A stretch of DNA of 64,000 nucleotides from DSFO01 sp041640715 (GTDB taxonomy: Archaea; Thermoproteota; Thermoprotei; Gearchaeales; Gearchaeaceae). The stretch is from positions 37,125 to 101,124 of the forward strand of contig JBEPZU010000002.1 of NCBI GenBank assembly GCA_041640715.1. Reading direction: 5' to 3'. The notes below the pieces were generated by a model that worked only from the letters and a program-made list of their open reading frames with translations, did not search any database and was not told the DNA's origin. This document shows, one piece after another, positions 34,775 to 43,687 of this stretch. A program made the translations under genes and the position numbers. Numbering within the stretch: position 1 is the first letter of the stretch; every line of letters starts with the position of its first letter.

Positions 34775-34798
34775 ACAGTTCCATCTTGAAGTTAGTTA

Positions 34799-35632
34799 TT
34801 AGGATAAAAGCGAGGTATAATATTTTTTAAGTAAAATTGTATCTTCTTCTAAATTAGGACTTTCACATATCACCACTCCTTTAACGTCGTAATCTTTCAA
34901 TGTCTCTAAGATTTCCTTCCATTTCAAATCAGATTCTTCCAAATTCAAATGGGTGCCCGCTTTATCAAGCATTATGCCTGAGATGTGAATGTGCATCTCT
35001 CTAAGTGCTTCTTTACCTAGACTTTCCTCAACCCTGTTCAAGATTTCTTCAAAGTCTTCTCTTGTATTCCAGTTATTCCTAAACCTTAGATGGGCGAAGT
35101 CTATGCATGGAAGGATATAATCTAATCCTTCACAAACACTCAATACTTCATCCAAATCTCCGAACTTAGCTTTTCCTTCCATCGTTTCAGGTCTTACCCA
35201 TACATTGTAACCTTCATCTTTTATAGTCATGCTTATTTTCTTGAAGGAGTTTTTAACCCTCTCATAAGCTTCTTCTTTGCTTGAGCTTTGATACCAACCA
35301 GGATGGACACAGACAGAATATCCTCCAGCCAAATCCAACATCTTAGCGCTTTCTATCACCATCTCTATGCTTCTTTTAAGCTTATTCATATCCGTAGAAT
35401 TTAGATTTACATAGTAAGGAGAATGAGCAGTTAGGATTATCTCAAGCTGTTTAGAAAGATCCCTAGCCTTCATGGCTGTTTCAGCATTAAGCTTAACTCC
35501 GTAAACAAACTCAAGTTCCATAGCATCTAAATCCAACTCCTTTACAGTTTGGATACCAGTCAAAGTATCTTTTTTCTTAGCTTTATGAGGAACTCCTGCA
35601 GGTCCAAAATAAAGTTTTTTAGGCTTTATCAT
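34799..35632 (-). CDS. endonuclease IV-like TIM-barrel protein
   Basis: The 277-residue protein has the AP-endonuclease family-2 barrel pattern: FGPAGVPHKAKKKDTLTGI, LTAHSPYYVNLN, GGYSVCVHPGWYQ, VRPETMEGK, CIDFAHL and MHIHISGI. These supply His/Glu/Asp metal ligands as in Nfo. It likely acts on abasic or damaged DNA, though some archaeal members are only distantly related to true endonuclease IV. It stands alone, convergent with thiI and close to the SSB/XPD pair. Confidence 0.7.
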   Translation of the reverse strand: MIKPKKLYFGPAGVPHKAKKKDTLTGIQTVKELDLDAMELEFVYGVKLNAETAMKARDLSKQLEIILTAHSPYYVNLNSTDMNKLKRSIEMVIESAKMLDLAGGYSVCVHPGWYQSSSKEEAYERVKNSFKKISMTIKDEGYNVWVRPETMEGKAKFGDLDEVLSVCEGLDYILPCIDFAHLRFRNNWNTREDFEEILNRVEESLGKEALREMHIHISGIMLDKAGTHLNLEESDLKWKEILETLKDYDVKGVVICESPNLEEDTILLKKYYTSLLS

Positions 35633-35768
35633 CTATAATCTCTTTAATTAAGATTTATTTTAATTTACTTCAATTAAGTTAAATGTCATCTTGATTTGAA
35701 AATCAAATAAATTTTATTCCGTGTATGGATGAAGCAACTTTAAATACTTTTCTTCTTTAAATCAGACA

Positions 35769-36080
35769 ATGGCTATAGTGAAAGTTAAAGAGATAAGGAG
35801 GGGGATGAACAATATTACTATAATTCTCAAGATAATTTCTATAAGCAAGGAGCGTGTTGTTATGACTAAATACGGAGAGAGTAGAGTAGCAACTGCCGTT
35901 GGAGAAGATGATACAGGTAAGATCAACGTTACGCTATGGAGGAATCAAATCGATCAAGTAAGAGAGGGAGATGTGATAAAATTGACCGGTGCTTTCGTAA
36001 CTGAATTTAGGGGAGAGTTAAACTTAAACGTAGGAAAAGGAGGAAAGATAGAAGTGGTCTCTAGATTTAACCGAGTTTGA
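35769..36080 (+). CDS. single OB-fold ssDNA-binding protein, SSB-like
   Basis: The 103-residue protein has the crenarchaeal SSB/RPA single OB fold: KVKEIRRGMNNITIILKI, the ATAVGEDDTGKINVTLW core and GDVIKLTGAFVTEFRGELNL. It lacks the flexible acidic tail of Sulfolobus SSB. It resembles the 90-residue protein at 8461. The final 14 bases overlap the convergent XPD gene. It likely binds single-stranded DNA or RNA in repair. Confidence 0.75.
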   Translation: MAIVKVKEIRRGMNNITIILKIISISKERVVMTKYGESRVATAVGEDDTGKINVTLWRNQIDQVREGDVIKLTGAFVTEFRGELNLNVGKGGKIEVVSRFNRV

Positions 36081-37944
36081 AGGTTGATACGATTTCAGTT
36101 ATATCATTAGGATTGGAGACCATCTTCAGGTTGATTCTTGAAAAGACAGGTAGGTATTTAAGAAGCCTTTTATATCTTTTATCTCCTAGAACGAATATTG
36201 CTTTATCTTCTGGAGATCTTACAGCCCTTCCTAATACATGGGAAGCCCTCCTTATGGCTGGGATCACGTAAGAGTAGAATATGCCTTTATTTCTACCATA
36301 CCTTTTAACGTAATAATTAATAAGGGCTTTGGTTTTGGTAGTCATTCTATCAAAGGGTATTCCTACTAAGAAAATACCTACCAATTCCTTTCCTGGAAAA
36401 TCGGCCCCTTCTGCGAACCTTCCCGTAGCGGTTGCTATTAATATTCCCTTATTGTTATAAGCCGATCTTTTGAAATTATCAAGGATTTCCCTAGCTTCTT
36501 CTCCTCCCATTTCTTGTCTTTCTATGAATATGTCTCTGTTATACTTCTTGAGGGCCTTGATTAAGCCATATTCTATTAGAGTTTCTTGGATCCTATAGCT
36601 GGAAGAAAATATAGCTATGTTTTCATTTAGACTGGAAACGAATTTCTCTATTATTTCAATGTATTTAATAGCCTCTTTTTCTTCAAGTACTTCTCCTCTT
36701 GTGGTTAGATATTCAGTTATCAAAGTCAAGAAGTTCTTTTTATCATATCTATAATCTACAATCTTAGCTACGTAGTCTTCTAAACCTATTATTTCCGCAA
36801 AGGATTTTGGAGGACCAAGGGTTCCTGAGCAGAACAATACTCTGTGAAATTTGCCCCAGATGTTTGAATATATCTCTTTACTTCTCATATCGAAAATTTC
36901 CAATGAAACGTTGTTCTCATCTTTGAGGTTTGCTATTAGCTTTATCCCTTCTATTCCATTGATTTCTAGGAGACTTTTTAAGAAATCTCCTAGCCTGTAT
37001 AAGCTAGATCTAGGGGCTTTATTTTCCCTCAATCTTCTAATCCTTATCTTCAATCCCAGTTCGATCATTTCATCCTCTATTCCTTCATTTTTTTCATATT
37101 CACAAAATTCTAATAACCTATCTAAATTTATAGAAATATCTTCTTTTTTATTATTTTTTAAAAAATTTAAAATTCTTATCATAATTTTTTCTAATTTCAA
37201 TATAAAATCTTTTATATTTTTTTCTAAACCAAATTCTTCGATTTCTTTAAGAGCATTTTTTAAAGTTCCTAATGTTATTTCTTTTGTATTTAAATTACTT
37301 ATCAAAAATTGTAAATTATGTGCTTCATCAATAACTAATATAGAATTATTAAAATTTATTTTATTCCTTAGCGCCCAACTTATATTTTCATTAAAAATAT
37401 AATTGTAATTTACCGCTATAATATCTGAATCATATATTTGAAATAATTGATAATAATAAGGGCATATTTCATATAATTCTGCAAATTTAAGAATCTCAGA
37501 ATATAATAAAGGCTTATCTTGATAAGGAATTTTTGTTTCATTTAATCTAATGTAGTATTTGCATTCGTTATTTTTTATTTTCCTTTTACAGAAAAAAGAA
37601 ATTTCTTCATAGTCTACATCTTCTCCGATTTGCTTTTTTAACAAACACATGTCTTTTTTCCCTCTTATCGATATTCCCATCAAATTAAGCTTAAGTATTT
37701 CATCCATCTTCTTCAACTCTTCTATAGGTCTATCCGTTTCAGGACCTGTTCTCACAGCCCAAATTATCTTTTTGTCCTTTTTCTTAGCATAAGGCAATAG
37801 AGCGGCCAGCAGAACAGGTGTCTTCCCAAATCCTGTAGGAGCTGAAATTATCAAATCGTTCTTTTCTATGTTTTCTTGGATAAATTCGATGAGCTCAAGC
37901 TGCTTATCTCGAGGTTTATATGGAAAATAACTTGTATCTATCAC
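36067..37944 (-). CDS. xpd: XPD/Rad3-family DNA helicase with iron-sulfur cluster
   Basis: The 625-residue 5'-3' SF2 helicase has Walker A APTGFGKT (35-42), DEAH at 206-209 and the C-terminal motif LGRAVRSPEDKA. Four Cys for the 4Fe-4S cluster are at 100, 119, 128 and 161. The roughly 110-295 segment (iron-sulfur and arch domains, DNA 37060-37620) is far richer in A and T than the rest of the gene, with mostly AAT/ATT/TTT/AAA codons. The gene converges on the OB-fold SSB gene with a 14-base overlap. It acts in nucleotide excision repair or R-loop/structure unwinding. Confidence 0.85.
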   Translation of the reverse strand: MIDTSYFPYKPRDKQLELIEFIQENIEKNDLIISAPTGFGKTPVLLAALLPYAKKKDKKIIWAVRTGPETDRPIEELKKMDEILKLNLMGISIRGKKDMCLLKKQIGEDVDYEEISFFCKRKIKNNECKYYIRLNETKIPYQDKPLLYSEILKFAELYEICPYYYQLFQIYDSDIIAVNYNYIFNENISWALRNKINFNNSILVIDEAHNLQFLISNLNTKEITLGTLKNALKEIEEFGLEKNIKDFILKLEKIMIRILNFLKNNKKEDISINLDRLLEFCEYEKNEGIEDEMIELGLKIRIRRLRENKAPRSSLYRLGDFLKSLLEINGIEGIKLIANLKDENNVSLEIFDMRSKEIYSNIWGKFHRVLFCSGTLGPPKSFAEIIGLEDYVAKIVDYRYDKKNFLTLITEYLTTRGEVLEEKEAIKYIEIIEKFVSSLNENIAIFSSSYRIQETLIEYGLIKALKKYNRDIFIERQEMGGEEAREILDNFKRSAYNNKGILIATATGRFAEGADFPGKELVGIFLVGIPFDRMTTKTKALINYYVKRYGRNKGIFYSYVIPAIRRASHVLGRAVRSPEDKAIFVLGDKRYKRLLKYLPVFSRINLKMVSNPNDITEIVSTFKLG

Positions 37945-37969
37945 TAAACTATGATAAGAGAACTTTGTC

Positions 37970-38590
37970 TTAAGCTTGAGTTTTCAAGAAGTCCTCTTTA
38001 AAATCAAATTTCATTCTATCTAACTCGTAGTTCAATATCGTTATGCAATGCGAGGCTAAATATTCTATCCTTCCCAGTGAAATAGGCTTAGCACCGAATC
38101 TCTCTAGAAATTTAATCGTCTTATTCGGTAAACCTTTTCTATCTCCTATTACAAATACCTCTTCTCCTATTAACTTGAAATTTTTGATGTCCTCTCCTTC
38201 TCTGTCTAGGTAAACTATCCTCTTTCCTTCACTGCTCTTTTCTCTTATTAAAGTCTCTAAAGGAGTTTTGCTTACGTATACTCCTTCCATTACTTTACCT
38301 TCTTCATTTTTATTGCTTTTCTTGAGCGCTTTGTTTATCACTATGGCGATGCTTTTTTCATCTATGAACATTCCTTTCAATTCAGAGCCTAGGAATTTTA
38401 TCATAACGGGGGGATCTGGAGGACCGTTCAATGAAGCATAAAAAGTCACGTTTTTCCTTATTCCAAAAGAGATGAATAGAGCGTTCGAAATACTTCTAGC
38501 TACGATATCCATTCTGTTAGCCTTGACTAAGTCGTTTACGAAAAACGGCTTCGTAGGAGCTTCCCTACTAAATAGGACAAATTCTCTCAC
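37970..38590 (-). CDS. trmY: tRNA (pseudouridine-54-N1)-methyltransferase
   Basis: The 206-residue SPOUT-fold (DUF358/TrmY) methyltransferase makes m1-pseudouridine at tRNA position 54 in archaea. Signature stretches are the N-terminal FVLFSREAPTKPFFVNDLV, ARSISNALFISFGIR and the SAM-knot region VFVIGDRKGLPN. It follows 25 bases ahead of the XPD gene on the same strand, so they may share a transcript. The length matches characterised TrmY proteins. Confidence 0.85.
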   Translation of the reverse strand: MREFVLFSREAPTKPFFVNDLVKANRMDIVARSISNALFISFGIRKNVTFYASLNGPPDPPVMIKFLGSELKGMFIDEKSIAIVINKALKKSNKNEEGKVMEGVYVSKTPLETLIREKSSEGKRIVYLDREGEDIKNFKLIGEEVFVIGDRKGLPNKTIKFLERFGAKPISLGRIEYLASHCITILNYELDRMKFDFKEDFLKTQA

Positions 38591-38757
38591 AATTTCTTTG
38601 AATCAAAAAGGATCTTTTATTTTTTGTTTAGTATCATTCTCGTTTAGGAAACATGGAGTGAAAAGAATGGTATTCTCTCGTGGATAGAGCTTATTGGATG
38701 GCTTGTTTCATACAACCTTAAGGAGAAAACTATGTAGATAACATTTAGGTTTTGCAG

Positions 38758-39372
38758 CTACCTAAGCTTAGCAATTCCTAAATCCGTCAAAACATATTTT
38801 TTCTTCTCGAGCTCATCGATCAAAGCTAGCTTCTTCAATTTTTTCAATTTCCTCCATAAAGTGACTCTTGAAAGTTTAAATTCATCGAGCAGCTCTTTTA
38901 AAGTTCTTTTTTCTTGTAAGAAGTTCAGTATTTTGATTTCTGTTTCGTCCAGCTCAAGAGGAATTAATACATCGCTCGTAGTCTCAAAATATATACTTCC
39001 ATCCTCACTTTCTATCGCCAATTTATCCTTCAACCCCAAGCTACTTATCGCTGCTAACACACAAAATATAAGTAATCTTGGGCCTCCGCTTAGATGAAAT
39101 ACTATTTCTTGATCTTTCACAGCGGCGAACATCTTTCTAAGCTGGGCTATAGCGACATAAGGTGTATTAATAGGCACTTCCAGTTTTTCTATAAATATGT
39201 TTTGTTCAAATTTTGCCAACATTTCTTTCAAATTCCTAAGAGCTCTTTCAGTTTTTTCATGCGTATCCCATGGCGTCAGTATGTAAATAGTAAGTTTGTC
39301 CTTTACGCCTCTTCTGAATATTTCCCTTAGTATGTACCTTTCTTCAAATCCTGCTGTGGTGAATATTATCAT
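38758..39372 (-). CDS. csa3: Csa3-type CARF-HTH regulator
   Basis: The 204-residue protein has an N-terminal CARF domain with the start IIFTTAGFEERYILREIF and the ligand-loop HLSGGPRLLIF near residue 95. A C-terminal winged helix follows from about residue 140 (LSRVTLWRKLKKL). Csa3 regulates CRISPR adaptation and array genes in Sulfolobales and binds cyclic oligoadenylate. No CRISPR array, cas gene or leader lies within the window, so this copy is orphan here. A strong TATATATAAA box stands about 25-30 bases before the ATG. Confidence 0.8.
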   Translation of the reverse strand: MIIFTTAGFEERYILREIFRRGVKDKLTIYILTPWDTHEKTERALRNLKEMLAKFEQNIFIEKLEVPINTPYVAIAQLRKMFAAVKDQEIVFHLSGGPRLLIFCVLAAISSLGLKDKLAIESEDGSIYFETTSDVLIPLELDETEIKILNFLQEKRTLKELLDEFKLSRVTLWRKLKKLKKLALIDELEKKKYVLTDLGIAKLR

Positions 39373-39539
39373 TAATCCTTTAACGAGGGGTTTATATATA
39401 TATATTTTTTTTAAAAAAAGACAAATTTTTTTCCTAGAATAATAAAAAACAAAGACTCATTCTGTTAATAGCTTCTTTTTAATTAAAAAAATTAATTATA
39501 AATGAAACATCAAATATATTTAATAAATGTTATCTTCGC

Positions 39540-39626
39540 TTACCTTTTGAGGCATACTCCTTTATGTGTTGCGAAGCTTTTGTATTTTACATGGCCTTTA
39601 AAGTTTAGCTCCTTTATGCACTTTTT
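39540..39626 (-). other. in-frame open extension after the UDG stop codon
   Basis: After the TAA of the family-5 uracil-DNA glycosylase gene the same frame stays open for 28 more codons (KKCIKELNF to GVCLKR) until the next TAA at 39540-39542. It has two Cys and a coding-like composition. It could be a former C-terminus lost by a new stop, or chance. The rest of the gap up to the csa3 start is AT-rich promoter DNA. Confidence 0.25.
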
Positions 39627-40307
39627 TTAAGATTTGAGGATTTTTTCGACCTTAGAAAATATTTCTTCGAATTCTTCTTCCTTAAGAACTCCTGTGTTCC
39701 TATTTCTTCTGCTTGGATGGTAGGATATTACTATAAACGGGGAATTTTCTTGCTTGTATACCAAGCCGTGCTTAAAGGGGGGTTTCCTTATTTCATTCCA
39801 AAATATTTTCTCATATATTCTAAAGAAAGTATCATATGCTATTCTTCCAAGTAAAACTACACATTTAGGCTTGATTATTCTAAGCTCTCTTATCAAATAT
39901 TCTGAGCATTTTTCAAGTTCTTCTCTTGTAGGTTTATTATTAGGCGGTGCACATCTAAGGCATGCTGATAAATAACAATTAATCATCCTAAGACCATCAT
40001 CCCTGCTTTTGCTAAAAGGCTGGTTTGCGAAGTTAAATTTATGCAATACTTTTATCAGTAGATCTCCTGAGCTATCGCCTGTGAACATTCTTCCAGTTCT
40101 ATTAGCTCCATGTGCAGCAGGAGCTAAGCCGATTACGAAAAGCTCAGCCTTAGGATCTCCGAATCCAGCTACGGGCTTTGCCCAATATTCCCAGTTTTTG
40201 AATTCCCTCTTTTTCTTCTCAGAGACTTTCTTTATGTAATCTATTAATTCAGGGCATTTTTTACAGTTGATAACGTCATGGGCTATTTTTTCTAGAGTAT
40301 CATCCAT
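39627..40307 (-). CDS. uracil-DNA glycosylase, family 5 (UDGb)
   Basis: The 226-residue iron-sulfur protein has the family-5 motif GLAPAAHGANRTGRMFTGD, in which the usual Asp of other UDGs is absent. Cys residues (CKKCPEL near residue 15, CLRCAPP and KCSEY) can bind 4Fe-4S. The DNA-binding loop is YHPSRRNRNTGVL. UDGb enzymes remove uracil, hypoxanthine and other deaminated bases. Its start overlaps the end of the VKOR gene by 8 bases. Confidence 0.85.
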   Translation of the reverse strand: MDDTLEKIAHDVINCKKCPELIDYIKKVSEKKKREFKNWEYWAKPVAGFGDPKAELFVIGLAPAAHGANRTGRMFTGDSSGDLLIKVLHKFNFANQPFSKSRDDGLRMINCYLSACLRCAPPNNKPTREELEKCSEYLIRELRIIKPKCVVLLGRIAYDTFFRIYEKIFWNEIRKPPFKHGLVYKQENSPFIVISYHPSRRNRNTGVLKEEEFEEIFSKVEKILKS

Positions 40308-40683
40308 TTTTAAGCGTGTAATGCGCTATCAAAAAAGAGGAAATGTACAAAGCGTGTGTGATAGTGCAATATAAGCATAACTGATTTATCAAGAAGATCT
40401 GCACGTATTGTAAATACAATATGAATATCACCCCTATAATGCCTGAAGTTAATAAGATGTTGTTTTTCTTCATCTGAAAGGAGAGAAACAAAAGAAGAAA
40501 ACCTAATATTCCGAAAAACGCAATAGGAATTCCTAAGATTTTAGCATACTGGCTAGTTATTACTTTGTCGCAGTCTCCATATATCGGGCAAGAAACAGAG
40601 GTGTAGGTTAAATAAGTCAAGTAAGAAGATAAGATTAAGCCTGCGAACGTCAATATAATAATCAAAAGATTTGATGTTTTCAT
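40300..40683 (-). CDS. VKOR-family membrane thiol oxidoreductase
   Basis: The 127-residue protein has four membrane helices, the active-site CxxC in LCLYCTITH and the loop Cys pair in SCPIYGDC. These match the VKOR/DsbB-like enzymes that make disulfides with quinone as acceptor. In hyperthermophilic archaea these support disulfide formation in proteins. It overlaps the UDGb gene. No thioredoxin-like partner is linked here. Confidence 0.85.
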   Translation of the reverse strand: MKTSNLLIIILTFAGLILSSYLTYLTYTSVSCPIYGDCDKVITSQYAKILGIPIAFFGILGFLLLFLSFQMKKNNILLTSGIIGVIFILYLQYVQIFLINQLCLYCTITHALYISSFLIAHYTLKNG

Positions 40684-41083
40684 TTATCAATAATTAATTT
40701 TCAGCATTATAAGATTCAGAATCTCATGATTCTTTTAGCGCATCTTCAATGTTTGTAAAAGTTTTATCCATTCAATACTGTTTCAGTTTCCTCCTTTATT
40801 TGACTTTTTCACATAGCTTCTTTAAACAGATCAAGAAATTAAGAAAATCGTTAAAGATACTATAAGGGAACTAGTTAGCAAAAATATACTCGGTTTTATC
40901 TAAGACATGCGTGAAGATATCATCAGAAACGTCGTTGAGTAAAACTTTATAGCTTTCTATGGCTAATCCTCAGCTATTCCATGCCCTATCGTTTAGCTTC
41001 TATATTGCGACTTGTTTATCTCTTGAAACCTTGGTTATTTTAATAATATTTAAAAAATTTAATTCCAAAAGTTTTGACTATTT
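40684..41083. other. intergenic region with possible gene remnants
   Basis: This 400-base stretch between the divergent VKOR and alpha/beta-hydrolase genes contains no intact gene. Two coding-like scraps appear on the plus strand: an ATG-less frame 40829-40903 (DQEIKKIVKDTIRELV...) and an 11-codon frame 40907-40942 (MREDIIRNVVE). They may be remains of a lost gene. The longer open frame from 40959 into the hydrolase gene is hydrophobic and low in charge, a shadow. An AATAATATTTAAAA box near 41040 serves the hydrolase gene. Confidence 0.35.
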
Positions 41084-41965
41084 ATGGTTAATGAAAAGAA
41101 AGTTTGGTTTAATTCAAATGGGGAAGTATGTAGCGGCTTATTATATCTTCCTGAAAAAATTGAAGGAAAATGTCCAGCGATCCTTATGGCTCATGGTTTC
41201 GGTGCTGTCAAAGAGATGTATCTTCCTGAGTATGCAAAGAAATGGGCTTCTGAAGGATTCGTTGTTTTGATCTTCGATTATAGATACTTTGGAGAGAGTG
41301 CAGGTCGACCAAGGCAAAGACTTTGGCCAAATGAACAAATAGCAGATTATCTATGCGCGGCAAGATATCTTTCTAGCCTTGAAGAAGTAGATAGCAAGAG
41401 ATTATGCGTTTGGGGCACAAGCTTCAGTGGAGGGCATGTCTTAACTTTACTTGCATTTTCTGACATATTTAAATGTGGTGTAGCACAAGTTCCTAATCTT
41501 TTCACGGTGGATGTAGCAAAGTCTTATTTCGGCAGCTTAAAATTCTTATTTGAGCTTGCAAATTATGCTAGGGAAAGCTCATGCCTAGGAGATCCTTTAA
41601 CGATACCTATAGTAAGCAAAGAAGGGATCGCAGCTTTAGTAAGTGAAGAAGCATATAACTTTTACACCCAAGCAGAGAAGCTATTCCCTACGTTTAAGAA
41701 TTACATAACGCTTGATAGCGTAGAGAGAATATTGATGTATAATCCTGGATATTATGCACATTTAGTAGAGAAGCCTATAAAATTCATAGTAGCAGAGAAC
41801 GATTATACAACGCCTCCAAGCTTCGTCAAGAAAGCTTTTGATTCAATAAGTTCTGAGAAAGAAATGAGCGTGATCAAAGGAGCAGGCCATTTCGACGTTT
41901 ATTTTGAACCCATTCTATCCAAGGCTGCTCAAGAAGCTCTTGAGTGGTTCAAGAAGTTTGCTTAA
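41084..41965 (+). CDS. alpha/beta-hydrolase
   Basis: The 293-residue protein has the serine-hydrolase elbow WGTSFSGGHV, an oxyanion stretch MAHGFGAVKEMYLP, the acid in VAENDYTTPP and the catalytic His in GAGHFDVYF. It resembles dienelactone-hydrolase/peptidase-like members rather than lipases. A cap of about 80 residues separates the Ser from the Asp. The substrate is unknown. It converges with a 4-base overlap on a VOC protein resembling catechol 2,3-dioxygenase. Confidence 0.75.
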   Translation: MVNEKKVWFNSNGEVCSGLLYLPEKIEGKCPAILMAHGFGAVKEMYLPEYAKKWASEGFVVLIFDYRYFGESAGRPRQRLWPNEQIADYLCAARYLSSLEEVDSKRLCVWGTSFSGGHVLTLLAFSDIFKCGVAQVPNLFTVDVAKSYFGSLKFLFELANYARESSCLGDPLTIPIVSKEGIAALVSEEAYNFYTQAEKLFPTFKNYITLDSVERILMYNPGYYAHLVEKPIKFIVAENDYTTPPSFVKKAFDSISSEKEMSVIKGAGHFDVYFEPILSKAAQEALEWFKKFA

Positions 41966-42798
41966 ACTATGTGTATAGTTATGTTATCTTGATCCTTAAC
42001 GATAAGCTCTTTTTCTAAGTTAAATTTTACCTTCAATTCTTCGAAATTCTTAATAATACCTTCCATATCTTCCTTTGAAGGTAATCTTATCTTGAAATAA
42101 GACAGTCCGCTCATTTTCTCATCCCTTGGTCTTGAACCATGACTTTGCCAAATGTTTGCTCCTATATGATGATGATATCCTCCGCTAGAAAGGAAAATAG
42201 CACCGTAGTAACGAAAAGTTAAGGTCAACCCTAAAGCTTTCGTATAGAAATTCTCAGCGTTAGAAAGGTTCGATACACGAAGGTGAATATGACCTATCTT
42301 TGCTGAGTCATCTATTCTCTTCCATTCAAGATCTTTAGACAATGCAATTAAGCTCTCTATATCTAAAGGTTCTGTACTCATTATTATTTTATTATTTCGA
42401 GTTATCCATTCTTCCCTAGGTTTATCGCGGTAAATTTCTATCCCATTGTATTCAGGATCATGAAGATATATTGCTTCGCTAACCAAATGATCTGCAAACC
42501 CTTCTATAGGAGCCCCTATTTCTAGGAGATGTCTAAGTGTTACAGCCAGTTCTTCTCTTGAAGATAAAAGATATGCTACGTGATAAAGACCAACACTCCT
42601 TGGACTTTCCCGAATTAGGTTATCGGATCTTATCAGTTTCAAGAAGGGGGTTTTATATGAACCTAGCAAAGCTTTCTCGTCATCTTCTTTGAAAACTCTA
42701 AATCCGAGTACCCTTTCGTAAAAATCAATCGTACTTTCTAAATCGAATACTTTCAGTTCTATTTCTTCTATTTTTATTTCCTCTTTTATCTTATGCAT
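41962..42798 (-). CDS. VOC-superfamily extradiol-dioxygenase-like protein
   Basis: The 278-residue protein holds two glyoxalase/bleomycin (VOC) modules, residues 8-125 and 165-278. Iron-ligand candidates are His in GHIHLRVSNL, His in SGGYHHHIGANIW and a Glu/His near the C-terminal strand. GGYHHHIG is typical of the CatE-like branch of catechol 2,3-dioxygenases. Ring cleavage or a glyoxalase reaction are both possible. It is followed on the same strand, 20 bases after the oxidoreductase beta gene. Confidence 0.7.
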   Translation of the reverse strand: MHKIKEEIKIEEIELKVFDLESTIDFYERVLGFRVFKEDDEKALLGSYKTPFLKLIRSDNLIRESPRSVGLYHVAYLLSSREELAVTLRHLLEIGAPIEGFADHLVSEAIYLHDPEYNGIEIYRDKPREEWITRNNKIIMSTEPLDIESLIALSKDLEWKRIDDSAKIGHIHLRVSNLSNAENFYTKALGLTLTFRYYGAIFLSSGGYHHHIGANIWQSHGSRPRDEKMSGLSYFKIRLPSKEDMEGIIKNFEELKVKFNLEKELIVKDQDNITIHIV

Positions 42799-42817
42799 GA
42801 ATAATTAATTCCCTTGC

Positions 42818-43687
42818 TTAAAGGAATTCTTCGAGTATTTTCCTAGCTTCTTCTTGACTTGGGAATTCTTGCTTTACCAAAGGCTTCTCAGCTATTACTT
42901 CGAACAATTCATGATATGCTGGTTTTTCTGTTACATAGAATAATCCTATAGGTATTCTAGGACCGAATTCTAATGCCTTCTTAAAAGCTTCCGTGATATT
43001 CCTAGGATCGTGCCCTGTTTCTTCTAGTTTGTAAATTCTTTGTCTGAACCAATCGTAGGTATTTAATTTATTGAATGTAACACATGGGCTAAAGACATCT
43101 ATTAAAGCGAATCCTTTGTGCAATATTCCATTCTTTATTAACATGGCTAAGTGTTGAGGATCTCCAGAGAAACCTCTAGCAACATATGTTGCTCCTCCTG
43201 CTATTGCTAAGGCGATCGGATTTATAGGTTCATCTACTACTCCTTCAGGCGTTGATTTAGTTTTATGTCCTTTTAAGCTTGTAGGAGAAGCCTGTCCAGT
43301 AGTTAGGCCATAGATTTGGTTGTTCATGACTATTAGGGTTATGTCTGGATTTCTTCTCATTGTATGTATTAAATGACCCATTCCTATTCCATAGGCATCA
43401 CCGTCTCCAGCAGTTGCTATTACAGTTAACTCATGATTCGCCAGCTTAGCTGCTGTTGCTACTGGCAATGTTCTTCCATGTATTCCATGGAATCCGTAAG
43501 TAGTCGTGAATCCTGGTAAGTTAGAAGAGCAACCTATTCCTGATATTATCAATACATTATCAGGTTCCAACCTGAGCTCAGCTAATGCTCTTTGTAATGC
43601 GTTTAGAACTCCGAAATCACCGCATCCTGGACACCAATCTGGTCTTACTTCTCCTACATACTTCTTTAATTCAACGACAGTTACCAT
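42818..43687 (-). CDS. 2-oxoacid:ferredoxin oxidoreductase, beta subunit
   Basis: The 289-residue thiamine-diphosphate subunit has the TPP/Mg motif TAGDGDAYGIGMGHL with NNQIYGLTTGQASPTS, and four Cys (WCPGCGD, SGIGCSS and SPCVTF) that coordinate one 4Fe-4S cluster, as in Sulfolobus. With the gamma-alpha subunit it oxidises pyruvate, 2-oxoglutarate or 2-oxobutyrate to acyl-CoA and reduces ferredoxin. It overlaps the upstream subunit gene by 7 bases. Confidence 0.88.
   Translation of the reverse strand: MVTVVELKKYVGEVRPDWCPGCGDFGVLNALQRALAELRLEPDNVLIISGIGCSSNLPGFTTTYGFHGIHGRTLPVATAAKLANHELTVIATAGDGDAYGIGMGHLIHTMRRNPDITLIVMNNQIYGLTTGQASPTSLKGHKTKSTPEGVVDEPINPIALAIAGGATYVARGFSGDPQHLAMLIKNGILHKGFALIDVFSPCVTFNKLNTYDWFRQRIYKLEETGHDPRNITEAFKKALEFGPRIPIGLFYVTEKPAYHELFEVIAEKPLVKQEFPSQEEARKILEEFL

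Noticed and set aside
39373..39626. CRISPR leader or repeats next to csa3
   Set aside because: The only repeated word is a 10-mer (CTCCTTTATG) found twice. There is no regular repeat-spacer pattern.
40959..41270. 103-residue ORF overlapping the alpha/beta hydrolase start
   Set aside because: It overlaps a clear hydrolase frame and lacks coding character.
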